A stretch of 64,000 bases of DNA from HGM04593 sp045631905 (GTDB lineage: Bacteria; Bacteroidota; Bacteroidia; Bacteroidales; Bacteroidaceae). The number at the start of each line of letters is the position of its first letter. Position 1 is the first letter of the stretch. Positions 42,916 through 52,103 of the stretch are shown here, piece by piece. Below the pieces are notes generated by a model. The model was not told the origin of the DNA and ran no database searches. It saw only the letters and a list, made by a program, of their open reading frames with translations. The stretch covers positions 1-64,000 of the forward strand of contig JAZQVO010000029.1 in assembly GCA_045631905.1 (NCBI GenBank), in the 5' to 3' direction. A program made the position numbers and the translations under genes.

Positions 42916-45072
42916 ATGGCAAAGAAAGGCGGTAAGGCGAAAGGACGTTTGAGCAAACGTATGCTTCTTGATATGTTGGTTGAGTTCTTCAACAGGCACG
43001 ACGGGGAGCAGATAAGTACAAAGGAGTTGTTTAAGGAGCTTGGGCTGACATCGACTTCGGCACGCACTTTGTGTGTAACGATGCTCGACGAGTTGGTGTT
43101 CGACGGTTATTTGGTGGAGCCCGCCTTCCGTCGCTATCAGTTTGCAAACAGCACCTCATCGATGTTGGGTATCTTTCAGCGCAATAATAACGGGTATAAC
43201 GTATTTTACCCCGACGACGACAGCGAGCCTGTGATGGTGTCGGAACGTAATTCGGCACATGCTCTCACCGACGACTATGTGCGTGTGGCTCTTTTTGCGA
43301 AGCGTCGTGGCCGTGGTCGCGAAGGCGAGGTCGTGGAGGTGCTTAAACGTGCGCACGACACGTTTGTGGGCGAGTTACACGTCGAGAAGCACTACGCCTT
43401 TCTGCTCACCGAGAGCCGAATCATGCCGTGCGATATTTTTATTCCCAAGGATTTGCTCAAAGGGGGAAAGAATGGCGACAAGGCGGTTGTGAAATTGTTG
43501 GAGTGGCCGGCCGAGAGCAAGAACCCGGTGGGCAAGGTGATTGATATTCTTGGCAAGTCGGGAGAGAACGATGCCGAGATGAATGCTATTCTTGCAGAGT
43601 TCGGCCTGCCCTATAATTACCCTGTTGCCGTGGAGCAGGCTGCCGAGAGGTTGCCTGTCGGCATAACCGACGAGGAGATTGCTACACGCGAGGATTTTCG
43701 CGCTGTAACAACCTTTACGATAGACCCTGCCGATGCAAAGGACTTTGACGACGCTCTCTCTATACGCCCCCTTTCGGGTGGCCTTTGGGAGGTTGGTGTG
43801 CACATTGCCGATGTGTCGCACTATGTTACCGAGGGTAGCGTGATAGACAAGGAGGCCTTCAAACGTGCAACATCTATCTATCTTGTCGATAGAACAATCC
43901 CTATGTTGCCCGAGCGTCTTTGTAACTTTCTCTGTTCGCTCCGTCCCAACGAGGACAAGCTTGCCTACTCTGTTATCTTCACGATGAACGATAGTGCCGA
44001 GGTGAAAAACTTCCGCATTGCGCGTACCGTAATAAACAGCAACCGCCGTTTCTGTTACGACGAGGTGCAGGATATAATAAAGAGAGGCGAGGGTGAGTAT
44101 TATACCGAGATAGAAAAACTTAACTCGCTTGCACAAACCATGCGCACCAAGCGTTTTACGGCGGGAGCAATAGATTTTCATCAAGCCGAGGTGCACTTTC
44201 GCCTCGACGAGAGCGGTAAGCCCTTGTCGGTATATTTTAGCGAGAGCAACGAGTCGCATCAGCTCATAGAGGAGTTTATGTTGCTTGCCAACCGCACCGT
44301 TGCCGAAAAGATAGGGCGTAAGGCTCCCGGTAACGCACCAAAGACCTTTGTCTATCGTATACACGACCAACCAGACCCCGAAAAACTTGCCATGTTGTCG
44401 AAATTTGTGAGCAAGCTGGGCTATAAGATGAGGAGCGGTTCGGGGCGCACAACATCGGCTACCGCCATGAATAACCTGCTTAAAGAGATTCATGGTACAA
44501 AGGAGCAGAATGTCATAGAGCAGATATCGGTGCGCACCATGCAAAAGGCACGTTACTCAACCGAAAACATAGGTCATTATGGCCTTGCTTTCCGCTACTA
44601 CACACACTTTACATCGCCCATACGTCGTTATCCCGACCTTTTGGTGCATCGTCTGCTCACACGCTACCTGTTGCAAGGGGCGCGTTCGGCAAGCCTGCCC
44701 AAGTACGAGGATTTTTGCGACCACTGTTCGGCGCAGGAGCAGGTGGCTGCCAACGCAGAGCGTGCAAGCATAAAGTACAAACAGGTGGAATTTATGAGTG
44801 AGCACATAGGCGAGGAGTACGATGCGGTGATAAGCGGTGTCACAGAGTGGGGTATCTATGCCGAGATTAACGAGAACAAGTGTGAGGGTATGATACCCAT
44901 ACGCACCTTGCAGGACGATTATTATGAGTTCGACGATGCCAATTACTCGCTTGTGGGGCGTCGCAAGGGGCATCGCTACACAATAGGCGATGCTTTGCGC
45001 ATACGCATAGCCCGTGCCAACCTCGACCGCAAACAGCTCGACTTTGAACTTGTGGAGCATTACGAGTCGTAA
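42916..45072 (+). CDS. rnr: Ribonuclease R
   Basis: 3'-5' exoribonuclease that degrades structured RNA. It has 718 residues. An N-terminal winged-helix-like segment (about 15-75) is followed by cold-shock domains, including FQRNNNGYNVFYPDDD. The RNB catalytic domain has the metal-binding block TIDPADAKDFDDALSIRPL and later HYGLAFRYYTHFTSPIRRYPDL-type text (about residues 553-574). A C-terminal S1 domain begins GEEYDAVISGVTEWGIYAEI. It stands alone with its own promoter and precedes the two-component genes by 61 bp. Confidence 0.97.
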   Translation: MAKKGGKAKGRLSKRMLLDMLVEFFNRHDGEQISTKELFKELGLTSTSARTLCVTMLDELVFDGYLVEPAFRRYQFANSTSSMLGIFQRNNNGYNVFYPDDDSEPVMVSERNSAHALTDDYVRVALFAKRRGRGREGEVVEVLKRAHDTFVGELHVEKHYAFLLTESRIMPCDIFIPKDLLKGGKNGDKAVVKLLEWPAESKNPVGKVIDILGKSGENDAEMNAILAEFGLPYNYPVAVEQAAERLPVGITDEEIATREDFRAVTTFTIDPADAKDFDDALSIRPLSGGLWEVGVHIADVSHYVTEGSVIDKEAFKRATSIYLVDRTIPMLPERLCNFLCSLRPNEDKLAYSVIFTMNDSAEVKNFRIARTVINSNRRFCYDEVQDIIKRGEGEYYTEIEKLNSLAQTMRTKRFTAGAIDFHQAEVHFRLDESGKPLSVYFSESNESHQLIEEFMLLANRTVAEKIGRKAPGNAPKTFVYRIHDQPDPEKLAMLSKFVSKLGYKMRSGSGRTTSATAMNNLLKEIHGTKEQNVIEQISVRTMQKARYSTENIGHYGLAFRYYTHFTSPIRRYPDLLVHRLLTRYLLQGARSASLPKYEDFCDHCSAQEQVAANAERASIKYKQVEFMSEHIGEEYDAVISGVTEWGIYAEINENKCEGMIPIRTLQDDYYEFDDANYSLVGRRKGHRYTIGDALRIRIARANLDRKQLDFELVEHYES

Positions 45073-45133
45073 TTTAAATTCTTGTTTCATTTTCTTTTTA
45101 GAAACAGCTTCTACCTTTACATAAAAAAAGATT

Positions 45134-45817
45134 ATGAAGATACTTGTGGTTGAAGACGATTATTCGTTAAGCGAGATAATGTGTAGGGCTCTTCGCGACG
45201 AGGGGTATGTGGTGGAGAGTGCCACCACGTTCTTCGAGGCCTCCGACAAAATAGCGGGTTACGACTACGACTGTATTCTGCTCGACATTATGTTGCCCGA
45301 CGGCAACGGCCTTAAATTGTTGGAGCAGGTGAGGGCACTCGACAAGGGCGACAGGGTTATAATAATATCTGCCCGCGATTCGGTCGACGACAAGGTGGCC
45401 GGGCTCGAACTTGGTGCCGACGACTATTTGGCAAAGCCTTTTTATATTGCCGAGCTGTCGGCACGCATAAAAAGTGTGTTGCGTCGCGGGGCGGGTGCTG
45501 TCTCTAAACTTATGAGTGCAGGAAACATATCGCTCGACTTGCAAAGCCGTCGTGTAGCGGTTGCCGGCAACGACGTTCCCCTGCTGAAAAAGGAGTTCGA
45601 TATTTTGCTCTACTTCATGCAACGCCCCGGGCACATCGTGGACAAGGCTGTGCTTGCCGAGGGGGTGTGGGGCGACCATGTGGATATGTCCGACAATTTT
45701 CAGTTTGTGTATGCACAGATAAAGAACCTTAGGAAGAAGCTTGCAGAATCGGGGTCTACATATAATGTGAAAGCTGTTTACGGCTTTGGGTATAAATTCA
45801 TGGAGGTCGAAGAATGA
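45134..45817 (+). CDS. OmpR/PhoB-family response regulator
   Basis: A 227-residue transcription factor. The receiver domain (about 1-118) has the acidic pocket VEDD, the phospho-acceptor D51 in CILLDIMLPDGNG, and the signalling lysine in LAKPF. The C-terminal winged helix (about 128-225) ends with YNVKAVYGFGYKFM, the usual OmpR wing. Its stop overlaps the kinase start by 4 bp (ATGA), so the two form one system. Targets are unknown. The adjacent DUF805 and PepSY-like genes are candidates by position only. Confidence 0.95.
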   Translation: MKILVVEDDYSLSEIMCRALRDEGYVVESATTFFEASDKIAGYDYDCILLDIMLPDGNGLKLLEQVRALDKGDRVIIISARDSVDDKVAGLELGADDYLAKPFYIAELSARIKSVLRRGAGAVSKLMSAGNISLDLQSRRVAVAGNDVPLLKKEFDILLYFMQRPGHIVDKAVLAEGVWGDHVDMSDNFQFVYAQIKNLRKKLAESGSTYNVKAVYGFGYKFMEVEE

Positions 45818-47073
45818 GACTTATTTATTACATAACGGGGCGCATGGCACTTGTGTTGCTGCCTGTGCTGGCTTTGTGGTCGATGCTCTTCTATTTTAAC
45901 TTGGTCGATGAGATAAACGACGAGACCGACGATAGCCTCGAAGGGTATGCCGAACTTATAATAAGACGCACGCTTGCCGGTGTCGAGTTACCGTCGGTGA
46001 GCGATGCATCGAACAATAGTTACAGCATAGAGTATCTTGGAGCTGTCGGCGTGCCACCTTCCATGACATATTGCGACTCTCTTGTATATATCCCCGAAAA
46101 ACGTGAAACCGAGCCTGCTCGTGTGCTTGTCGCCTGCTTTGCCGACTCGCAAGGGCACATGTACAGGCTTGTGGTTACCACCCCCACCTTTGAGCGTGAG
46201 GATTTGTTGGAGGCTCTTTTAGGGCATATAACGCTTCTTTTTGCTGTGGTGGTGCTCACTGTGCTTGTGGTTGTGATAGTTGTTTTCTATACAGGCATGC
46301 GTCCGTTGTATAGTTTGCTTCGCTGGCTCGACAAGTATATCCCGGGGAACGGGGTTGAGGGCTTTCCTGCCTCTTCGTCTATTGTTGAGTTTCGCAAGCT
46401 CATGGACTCGGCAAAGAGTACTATTGCCCGTGCCGAAAGCCACATGGAGCAACAGAAACAATTTTTAGGGAACGCCTCTCATGAGTTGCAGACCCCTTTG
46501 GCTATCTTGGGTAACCGCATAGAGTGGTTGATGAATAACACAACGCTGTCCGACGAACAGGCCGAGGAGCTGTACAAGATGCAACAGTCGTTGCGCAGGT
46601 TGGTGCGCATGAATCGCACCCTTCTGTTGCTTGCCAAGATAGAAAATTCGCAGTTTCCGGTGAAGGAGCAGGTCGATTTTGTCTCTCTCATCAAGGAGAA
46701 GGTTGAGGATTTTAGTGAAATTTATGCCGATAAGGGTGTTGTGTGTAATATCTCTTTGCCACAAACATTTGTGCGTAGCATAAATGTTGAGCTTGCCGAT
46801 ATTCTTGTTACAAATATTGTGAAGAATGCTTTTTTGCACTCTCCGGCAGGGGGTGTGTTCACCGTGTCTGTGTCGGGCAGTGAGATTTTGTTTACAAACA
46901 GCGGTGGCGAAGAGCTCGACAGGGAGCGTCTTTTCGACCGTTTCTACAAAGCGGGCAACAGCGGTAACCTTGGGCTTGGGTTGGCTCTTGTAGGCTCCAT
47001 AGCTCGTGTATCGGGCATCGATGTCAGATACTCTTTTTCTGCCGGTTTGCATGGCTTTTCTCTTGTTTTTTAA
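45814..47073 (+). CDS. Sensor histidine kinase
   Basis: A 419-residue membrane kinase. One helix near residues 9-30, a periplasmic sensor segment of about 105 residues, and a second helix (about 139-163, FAVVVLTVLVVVIVVF) are followed by the dimerisation domain with the phospho-histidine in FLGNASHELQTPLAIL. The ATPase domain has an N box (ILVTNIVKNAFLHS), a reduced G1 box (FTNSGGEEL, where NSG replaces the usual DNG, a common Bacteroidota variant) and GLGLALVGSIA. It pairs with the upstream response regulator. The sensed signal cannot be read from the sensor segment. Confidence 0.94.
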   Translation: MRLIYYITGRMALVLLPVLALWSMLFYFNLVDEINDETDDSLEGYAELIIRRTLAGVELPSVSDASNNSYSIEYLGAVGVPPSMTYCDSLVYIPEKRETEPARVLVACFADSQGHMYRLVVTTPTFEREDLLEALLGHITLLFAVVVLTVLVVVIVVFYTGMRPLYSLLRWLDKYIPGNGVEGFPASSSIVEFRKLMDSAKSTIARAESHMEQQKQFLGNASHELQTPLAILGNRIEWLMNNTTLSDEQAEELYKMQQSLRRLVRMNRTLLLLAKIENSQFPVKEQVDFVSLIKEKVEDFSEIYADKGVVCNISLPQTFVRSINVELADILVTNIVKNAFLHSPAGGVFTVSVSGSEILFTNSGGEELDRERLFDRFYKAGNSGNLGLGLALVGSIARVSGIDVRYSFSAGLHGFSLVF

Positions 47074-47114
47074 CAAAGTTTGTTTATATTTTCTTTTTTT
47101 AAAAGAAAGAGGTG

Positions 47115-47122
47115 TATCTTTG
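47115..47122 (+). promoter_or_regulatory. -7 box for the DUF805 gene
   Basis: TATCTTTG is a full TAnnTTTG match, 35 bp before the gene. The -33 region is T-rich without a clear TTTG. Confidence 0.55.
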
Positions 47123-47156
47123 TGTTCATCTTAAACTTAATTAACAAATACAGATT

Positions 47157-47498
47157 ATGCAAAACATGACATTTGGAGATGCAATAAAGGTTTGTTTCTC
47201 AAAGTATGCCGACTTTAATGGTCGTGCTCGTAGAAGTGAGTATTGGTACTGGGTTCTCTTTTCGTTCCTTGTAGGTGTTGTAATTGGTTTAGTTCCTGTT
47301 CTCGGACAAATAGTATGCTTAGCTTTTTTACTTCCCGGTATAGCTGTTTCGGTGCGCCGTTTGCACGATATAGGTAAATCGGGTTTGTGGTATCTGCTTT
47401 GTCTTATACCTCTTGTAGGAGCTATAGTTCTTATAGTTTTGTTCTGTCAGGATAGCCAGCCCGGTGAAAATAAATGGGGCGCAAATCCCAAAGAATAA
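47157..47498 (+). CDS. DUF805 membrane protein
   Basis: A 113-residue protein of unknown function with three hydrophobic helices. The family signatures are plain: CFSKYADFNGRARRSEYWYW before the first helix and GIAVSVRRLHDIGKSGLWYLL before the third, then the short acidic tail DSQPGENKWGANP. These are the hallmarks of DUF805 (PF05656), small inner-membrane proteins found singly in many genomes. It has its own promoter and terminator, so it is monocistronic. Confidence 0.93.
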   Translation: MQNMTFGDAIKVCFSKYADFNGRARRSEYWYWVLFSFLVGVVIGLVPVLGQIVCLAFLLPGIAVSVRRLHDIGKSGLWYLLCLIPLVGAIVLIVLFCQDSQPGENKWGANPKE

Positions 47499-47519
47499 TT
47501 TCTTTTTTCAAAAAGGATA

Positions 47520-47552
47520 GTGCATCTTGCTTTTGCAAGGTGCACTTTTTTT
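47520..47552 (+). terminator. Terminator after the DUF805 gene
   Basis: GTGCATCTTGC (47520-47530), loop TTTT, GCAAGGTGCAC (47535-47545), then seven T: an 11-bp stem with one wobble pair, 21 bp after the stop. Confidence 0.9.
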
Positions 47553-47748
47553 ATCTCTTTTTTTGCGCTACACGGCTTGTGAATGTGTTTTCCTCCTTTT
47601 TTTTGAATTTTTTCTGTTTTTTCTTTTTATTTCAATTTTATTTCAGAATCATATATAATCTTTGCAGTGGAGATTGGCTCGAAAGGGTAAACAAACAATC
47701 TCGAAAAGGTGTTAAATAAATAGGTATAATTGAATTAAAATTGAAATT

Positions 47749-48189
47749 ATGAAAAAGATTTTATTTGTACTTGTGGCGATATTTGGTTTGGGAGTTTTTA
47801 ATGCAAAGGCCGACAACGATAGAATTATATCAAAGGAGCTTATGCCCGTGGCGGCTCAGAAATTCATAGATGCGCACTTTGCCGGTATTAAAATTTCTTA
47901 TGTAAAGGAGGAGAGAGATTTCTTGGAGCGTTCTTATGAGGTTGTTTTTGCCGACGGCTCAAAGGTTGAGTTCTCGCGTAAGGGAGAGTGGTTAGATGTG
48001 GATTGCAGATATTCAGAGGTTCCTTCGGCGGTGGTTCCGGTTCAGATAGCTAATTATGTGAAGGCTCACTACCCGGGTGTTAAAATTTTGAGGATTGAAC
48101 ATAATTCAAGAGATTACGAGGTGAAGCTTTCGAACAAGTTGGAGCTTTCTTTCGACAAAAAATTCAATATAATAGATATTGATGATTAA
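47749..48189 (+). CDS. PepSY-like exported protein
   Basis: A 146-residue periplasmic or secreted protein. The signal peptide MKKILFVLVAIFGLGVFNAKA ends in AKA, a signal peptidase I site. The mature part has two repeats of the PepSY-like (PF11396) pattern, each with an F/Y-x-hydrophobic core and the motifs KFIDAHFAGIKISYV and YVKAHYPGVKILRIE, followed by FADGSKVEFSRKGEWLDVD. Function is unknown; the family is sometimes called beta-lactamase-inhibitor-like from its fold. The next gene encodes a lipoprotein of the same family, 26 bp downstream. Confidence 0.88.
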   Translation: MKKILFVLVAIFGLGVFNAKADNDRIISKELMPVAAQKFIDAHFAGIKISYVKEERDFLERSYEVVFADGSKVEFSRKGEWLDVDCRYSEVPSAVVPVQIANYVKAHYPGVKILRIEHNSRDYEVKLSNKLELSFDKKFNIIDIDD

Positions 48190-48215
48190 TGTAAACCTTT
48201 TAAAAATAATTAGTT

Positions 48216-48656
48216 ATGAAAAAGTTATTATATTCTTTATTGATGCTTACTGTGGTTGCTTTCACAGCATGTAACGACGACGATGGTCACCCGGCAGTTG
48301 AACTTAACGAGGCTCAGAAGGCTTTTATTGAGACAAAGTACCCCGGTGCTGTGATAACAGAGGTTGAGAAGAGCCGTGGTGGGCTTGTTGAGGCCGATAT
48401 TGTTCACGACTCGAAGCAAAAAGATGTTTATTTCAAAGAGGGTGGAGATTGGTTGTATACCAAGTGGGATATTCTGCATGCCGACCTGCCCGAAGCTGCT
48501 AAAAACGCAGTGCTCGACGCTAACCCCGATTATCATATCGACGAGGTCGATTACGTGGAGAGCCCGACAGGTGATTTTTACGAGGTTGAAATTAAGAAGC
48601 ATGGTTCTGCCGACAAATATGTAAACGTTACAGCCGAAGGTTTAATAGTTGATTGA
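48216..48656 (+). CDS. PepSY-like lipoprotein
   Basis: A 146-residue paralogue of the preceding gene with a different export route. The lipobox VAFTAC (cysteine about residue 19) follows a short hydrophobic stretch, and NDDDG after the cysteine suits an outer-membrane, possibly surface-exposed, lipoprotein. The mature part carries AFIETKYPGAVITEVE, VYFKEGGDWLYTKWDI and a second repeat with AVLDANPDYHIDEVDY, as in the neighbour. It is probably cotranscribed with it and ends at a strong terminator. Lgt from this window would attach its lipid. Confidence 0.88.
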   Translation: MKKLLYSLLMLTVVAFTACNDDDGHPAVELNEAQKAFIETKYPGAVITEVEKSRGGLVEADIVHDSKQKDVYFKEGGDWLYTKWDILHADLPEAAKNAVLDANPDYHIDEVDYVESPTGDFYEVEIKKHGSADKYVNVTAEGLIVD

Positions 48657-48686
48657 TTTAATTATAGGTTTTGTGTTTTGATTGCG

Positions 48687-48718
48687 ACAGGAGAGGCATA
48701 TACCTCTCCTGTTTTTTT
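48687..48718 (+). terminator. Terminator after the PepSY-like pair
   Basis: ACAGGAGAGG (48687-48696), loop CATATA, CCTCTCCTGT (48703-48712) and a T run: a perfect 10-bp stem. Confidence 0.92.
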
Positions 48719-48773
48719 GTCTGCTAAATGTTGTTACAGCTATTGTGAACAGCTTAAAAAACGTGCGATTTAT

Positions 48774-48804
48774 TTTGTATTGCATCTATTTTAATTTAAC
48801 TTTG
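48774..48804 (+). promoter_or_regulatory. Promoter of metF-holB-ricT-gldH
   Basis: TTTG (48774-48777), exactly 19 bp, then TAACTTTG (48797-48804): a full consensus match. Transcription would start near 48811, about 50 bp before the metF ATG, which supports that ATG over the earlier GTG at 48820. Confidence 0.75.
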
Positions 48805-48861
48805 TGAGTTAATGGGGTAGTGGCGTTTGTCGCTTCCTCGGTTTTGAGTAAACGGTATTAT

Positions 48862-49806
48862 ATGAGAGTTATAGAAAGTATAAATTCCAGCGAGAGAACG
48901 GCTTTTTCGTTCGAGGTGTTGCCACCTGTAAAGGGTACAGGAACAACAAGGTTGTTTGGCGACATTGAAAGGCTCATAGAATTTAATCCAAAGTATATAA
49001 ATATTACCACACATCACAGCGAGCCTGTGTATGTGGACCTTGGTAACGGCATGTACAGGAAGGGTGTTATACGCCGTCGTCCGGGTACTGTGGCTGTTGC
49101 TACGGCTATACATCACCGTTTCGGTGTCCCCGTAGTGCCACACATCTTGTGCAATGGTTACTCGCTCGAAGAGACCGAGTATGTGCTCATCGACCTCCAG
49201 CTGTCGGGTATCACCGATATCCTTGTTTTGCGTGGCGACAAGTGTAAGGAGGGTATGGGGCAGTGCGAGCAGAATAAGTATGCGATAGACCTTCTGCGTC
49301 AGGTAAATCGTTTCAACGATGGTTATTTTATCGATGGAACAATGATGAAGGAGCGTGGTGAGCGTTTTTCGTGTGGCGTGGCTTGCTACCCCGAGAAGCA
49401 CGAGGAGGCTCCCAACATGGAGAGCGACCTCATGGTGCTTAAACAGAAGGCCGATGAAGGTGCCGAATATGCTGTGACACAGATGTTTTTCGACAACAAG
49501 AAATATTTTGAGTTTGTGGAGCGTGCACGTGCCATGGGCATAACAATCCCCATAATACCGGGTATAAAACCCATGCATCGCCTCTCACAATTAAGCGTGT
49601 TGCCAAAGACCTTTCGTGTAGACCTGCCCGAAGAGCTTGTGAAGGCTATGCAACAGTGTAAAGACGATGCCGCGGCTACACAGGTTGGTCGTGAGTGGGC
49701 CGTGGAGCAGTGTAAAGAGCTCATGGCCAAGGGTGTCCCAAGCATACATTTTTATACAATAAACGCGGTGGACAGCGTGTGTGAAATAGCAAAAAGAATC
49801 TATTGA
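48862..49806 (+). CDS. metF: Methylenetetrahydrofolate reductase
   Basis: Flavoenzyme that reduces 5,10-methylene-THF to 5-methyl-THF for methionine synthesis. It has 314 residues, the bacterial length without a regulatory domain. Signatures are TAFSFEVLPPVKGTG (the glutamate near the start is catalytic), INITTHHSEP, ILVLRGDK (flavin site) and GIKPMHRLSQL. I begin at ATG 48862; an in-frame GTG at 48820 would add 14 non-family residues. Its stop TGA overlaps the holB ATG by one base (TGATG). Confidence 0.96.
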   Translation: MRVIESINSSERTAFSFEVLPPVKGTGTTRLFGDIERLIEFNPKYINITTHHSEPVYVDLGNGMYRKGVIRRRPGTVAVATAIHHRFGVPVVPHILCNGYSLEETEYVLIDLQLSGITDILVLRGDKCKEGMGQCEQNKYAIDLLRQVNRFNDGYFIDGTMMKERGERFSCGVACYPEKHEEAPNMESDLMVLKQKADEGAEYAVTQMFFDNKKYFEFVERARAMGITIPIIPGIKPMHRLSQLSVLPKTFRVDLPEELVKAMQQCKDDAAATQVGREWAVEQCKELMAKGVPSIHFYTINAVDSVCEIAKRIY

Positions 49807-50948
49807 TGGCTTTTGATTTTGGGAATATAATAGGTCAGGAGAGGGTTATCGAGCAACTCAGGCGTTGTGTCGATGAGAACCGTTTGGCGCATGCGTTGCT
49901 CGTGACTGGTCCTCGTGGCAACGGCAAGTTGCCTGTTGCCGTGGCTCTTGCACGCTATCTGTTGTGTCGTAACAGGCAGGGTGGCGATGCGTGCGGTGTA
50001 TGCCCTTCGTGTGTGAAGATGAATAAGCTCATTCACTCGGATCTACACTTTATATTCCCTGTAAAAAAGAAAAAAAACAGCGGTGCCGACTCGATGCCTG
50101 TGAGCGACGACTACATAGCCGAGTGGCGCGAGTTGTTTTTGAAGAACCCCTATTTTAGTTACGATGATTGGCTCGACAAGCTCGACCTCGAGAATCAACA
50201 ACCCATGATATACGAGCGTGAGAGTAGCGATATTTTGCAAAAACTATCGATGACTTCGCGCGAGGGTGGTTGGAGAGTGGTGATAATATGGTTGCCCGAG
50301 AAGATGAAGGAGGTTGGTTCGAATAAGTTGTTGAAGATTATCGAGGAGCCTCCCGCGCAGACACTCTTTATTCTTGTGTCGGAGGAGCCGGGGCTTATTA
50401 TACCTACCATACTGAGCCGTACACAGAGGGTGGAGGTTCCCCGTATTTTGCAGGGTGACATCGAGAAGGCTCTTGTTCAGCGTCATGGGCTCACAGCCGA
50501 AGATGCTTCGCGTGTGGCTGCACAGAGTGGCGGTAGTTGGGAGAGTGCCGAGGGTATGCTCTCGCTCGACAACGACAAGGCTCTCTATCTCGACCTCTTT
50601 GCACAGCTCATGCGCTCGGCCTATGCACGTAACATTCGCGAGATGAAGCGTTGGAGCGAGCAGGTGGCCGCCATGGGGCGCGAGCGTCAAAAGCGTCTTT
50701 TGGGCTATTGCCAGCGTATGATACGCGAAAATTTTATAATGAACTTCAAGCGTAGCGAGATGGTCTCTCTTTCGCCCGAGGAGCATAATTTTTCGGTTCG
50801 TTTCTCGCCTTTTGTGAACGAACGCAACATCTTCGGCATAATGGAGGAGCTATCCGAGGCGCAACGCCATATAGAACAGAATGTAAATGCAAAAATGGTC
50901 TTTTTCGACATGTCGTTGAGAATGATTGTTTGGATAAAGAATCGTTAA
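49806..50948 (+). CDS. holB: DNA polymerase III delta-prime subunit
   Basis: Clamp-loader subunit of 380 residues that helps place the sliding clamp. The AAA+ fold starts IIGQERVIEQLRRCVDENRLAHALLV, with a degenerate Walker A GPRGNGK and a four-cysteine zinc element (LLC, ACGVC, SC in residues about 55-70). VIIWLPEKMKEVGSNKLLKIIEEPP is the sensor region typical of delta-prime. A C-terminal collar domain follows. DnaX-type tau would be encoded elsewhere. It is translationally coupled to metF and runs directly into ricT (TAAATG, no gap). Confidence 0.93.
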   Translation: MAFDFGNIIGQERVIEQLRRCVDENRLAHALLVTGPRGNGKLPVAVALARYLLCRNRQGGDACGVCPSCVKMNKLIHSDLHFIFPVKKKKNSGADSMPVSDDYIAEWRELFLKNPYFSYDDWLDKLDLENQQPMIYERESSDILQKLSMTSREGGWRVVIIWLPEKMKEVGSNKLLKIIEEPPAQTLFILVSEEPGLIIPTILSRTQRVEVPRILQGDIEKALVQRHGLTAEDASRVAAQSGGSWESAEGMLSLDNDKALYLDLFAQLMRSAYARNIREMKRWSEQVAAMGRERQKRLLGYCQRMIRENFIMNFKRSEMVSLSPEEHNFSVRFSPFVNERNIFGIMEELSEAQRHIEQNVNAKMVFFDMSLRMIVWIKNR

Positions 50949-52103
50949 ATGGATAAAAAATATAAAGAATGTAACCACTGTTCGGGTATTTGTTGTGAGG
51001 GTTGTGGCAAGATGGACGCCCCTTTGAATACCTTCGATTGGTTGGCCGGTGTGCCCGGCAACGAGGAGTATACCGACATCGTGGAGGTGCAGTTTAAAAA
51101 TACTCGCAAAGGGTACTACAAAAACAGCAACGGTCTGGAACTTAAAAAGGGTGATATTGTGGCTGTTGAGGCTACCCCCGGCCACGACATAGGCACGGTA
51201 TCGATGACAGGCCGTCTTGTGCTTTTGCAACTTAAAAAAACACGCCTCACCCCCGAGAGCGAGTTTAAACGCATATATCGCAAGGCAAAGCCTGTGGATA
51301 TGGAGAAGTATGAGGAGGCCAAGGCTCGCGAGCACGACACGATGATTCGTTCGCGACAGATAGCCAAGGACCTTAATCTCGATATGAAGATTGGCGATGT
51401 GGAGTATCAGGGCGACGGGCAGAAGGCTATCTTCTATTATATTGCCGATAATCGTGTCGATTTTCGTCAGCTTATAAAGGTGCTTGCCGATGTTTTTAAG
51501 ATAAAGATTGAGATGAAGCAGATTGGTGCCCGTCAGGAGGCCGGTCGCATAGGCGGTATCGGTCCTTGTGGCAGGGAGCTGTGTTGTGCTATGTTCACCA
51601 CAAATTTTGTTTCGGTATCGACATCGGCTGCACGTTTCCAGGATATATCGTTGAACCCTCAAAAGCTTGCGGGCCAGTGTGCGAAGCTTAAATGTTGCCT
51701 TAACTACGAGGTCGATGCCTATGTTGAGGCTTCTCGTTCGCTCCCTCCGCGCGACGTGGAATTGGAGACTACCGATGGTACTTATTACTATTTTAAGGCC
51801 GATATTTTGCGTGGAGAGGTTACATATTCTACCGATAAACATATACCGGCCAACCTTGTGACTGTGAGTGCACGTCGTGCGTTTGCTGTCATCGAGATGA
51901 ACAAGCGTGGTGAGCGTCCCACGGCTCTCGATGGTGCTGGTTTGTCGTCAAACAAGCGTTCTATCGACCTTTTGGAACAGGAGAATATTAACCGTTTCGA
52001 TGGTGCTCCAAAGAGCAAAAAGCGCAAGAAGGGGCACAACGGAAAGTGTCGCGATAATAGAAACAACTCAAAAGGTGAGGCAGAGGGTAATAAACAAGAT
52101 TAA
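50949..52103 (+). CDS. ricT: PSP1-domain protein, RicT (YaaT)-like
   Basis: A 384-residue cytoplasmic protein. In Bacillus, RicT is part of an Fe-S complex with RicA and RicF that adjusts RNase Y-dependent RNA processing. The PSP1 domain covers about 120-290 and ends with the two cysteine groups GPCGRELCCAMF and CAKLKCCLNYEVDAYVEA. An extra N-terminal cysteine cluster, CNHCSGICCEGCGK, is suited to an Fe-S cluster. The tail (about 330-384) is basic and disordered (KSKKRKKGHNGK). In Bacteroidota its partner proteins and target may differ. It overlaps the start of gldH by 29 bp. Confidence 0.9.
   Translation: MDKKYKECNHCSGICCEGCGKMDAPLNTFDWLAGVPGNEEYTDIVEVQFKNTRKGYYKNSNGLELKKGDIVAVEATPGHDIGTVSMTGRLVLLQLKKTRLTPESEFKRIYRKAKPVDMEKYEEAKAREHDTMIRSRQIAKDLNLDMKIGDVEYQGDGQKAIFYYIADNRVDFRQLIKVLADVFKIKIEMKQIGARQEAGRIGGIGPCGRELCCAMFTTNFVSVSTSAARFQDISLNPQKLAGQCAKLKCCLNYEVDAYVEASRSLPPRDVELETTDGTYYYFKADILRGEVTYSTDKHIPANLVTVSARRAFAVIEMNKRGERPTALDGAGLSSNKRSIDLLEQENINRFDGAPKSKKRKKGHNGKCRDNRNNSKGEAEGNKQD

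Noticed and set aside
43375..44544. 389-codon minus-strand frame inside rnr
   Set aside because: It lies fully opposite a well-supported RNase R. Similar long antisense frames occur in leuS (11393-12475), the GT4 gene (29954-30967) and ricT (50850-51842), so they reflect codon bias that removes stops on the other strand.
47499..47748. Possible small gene between DUF805 and the PepSY-like gene
   Set aside because: The open frame there is phenylalanine/cysteine-rich and crosses the DUF805 terminator; the stretch is better explained as terminator plus promoter region.
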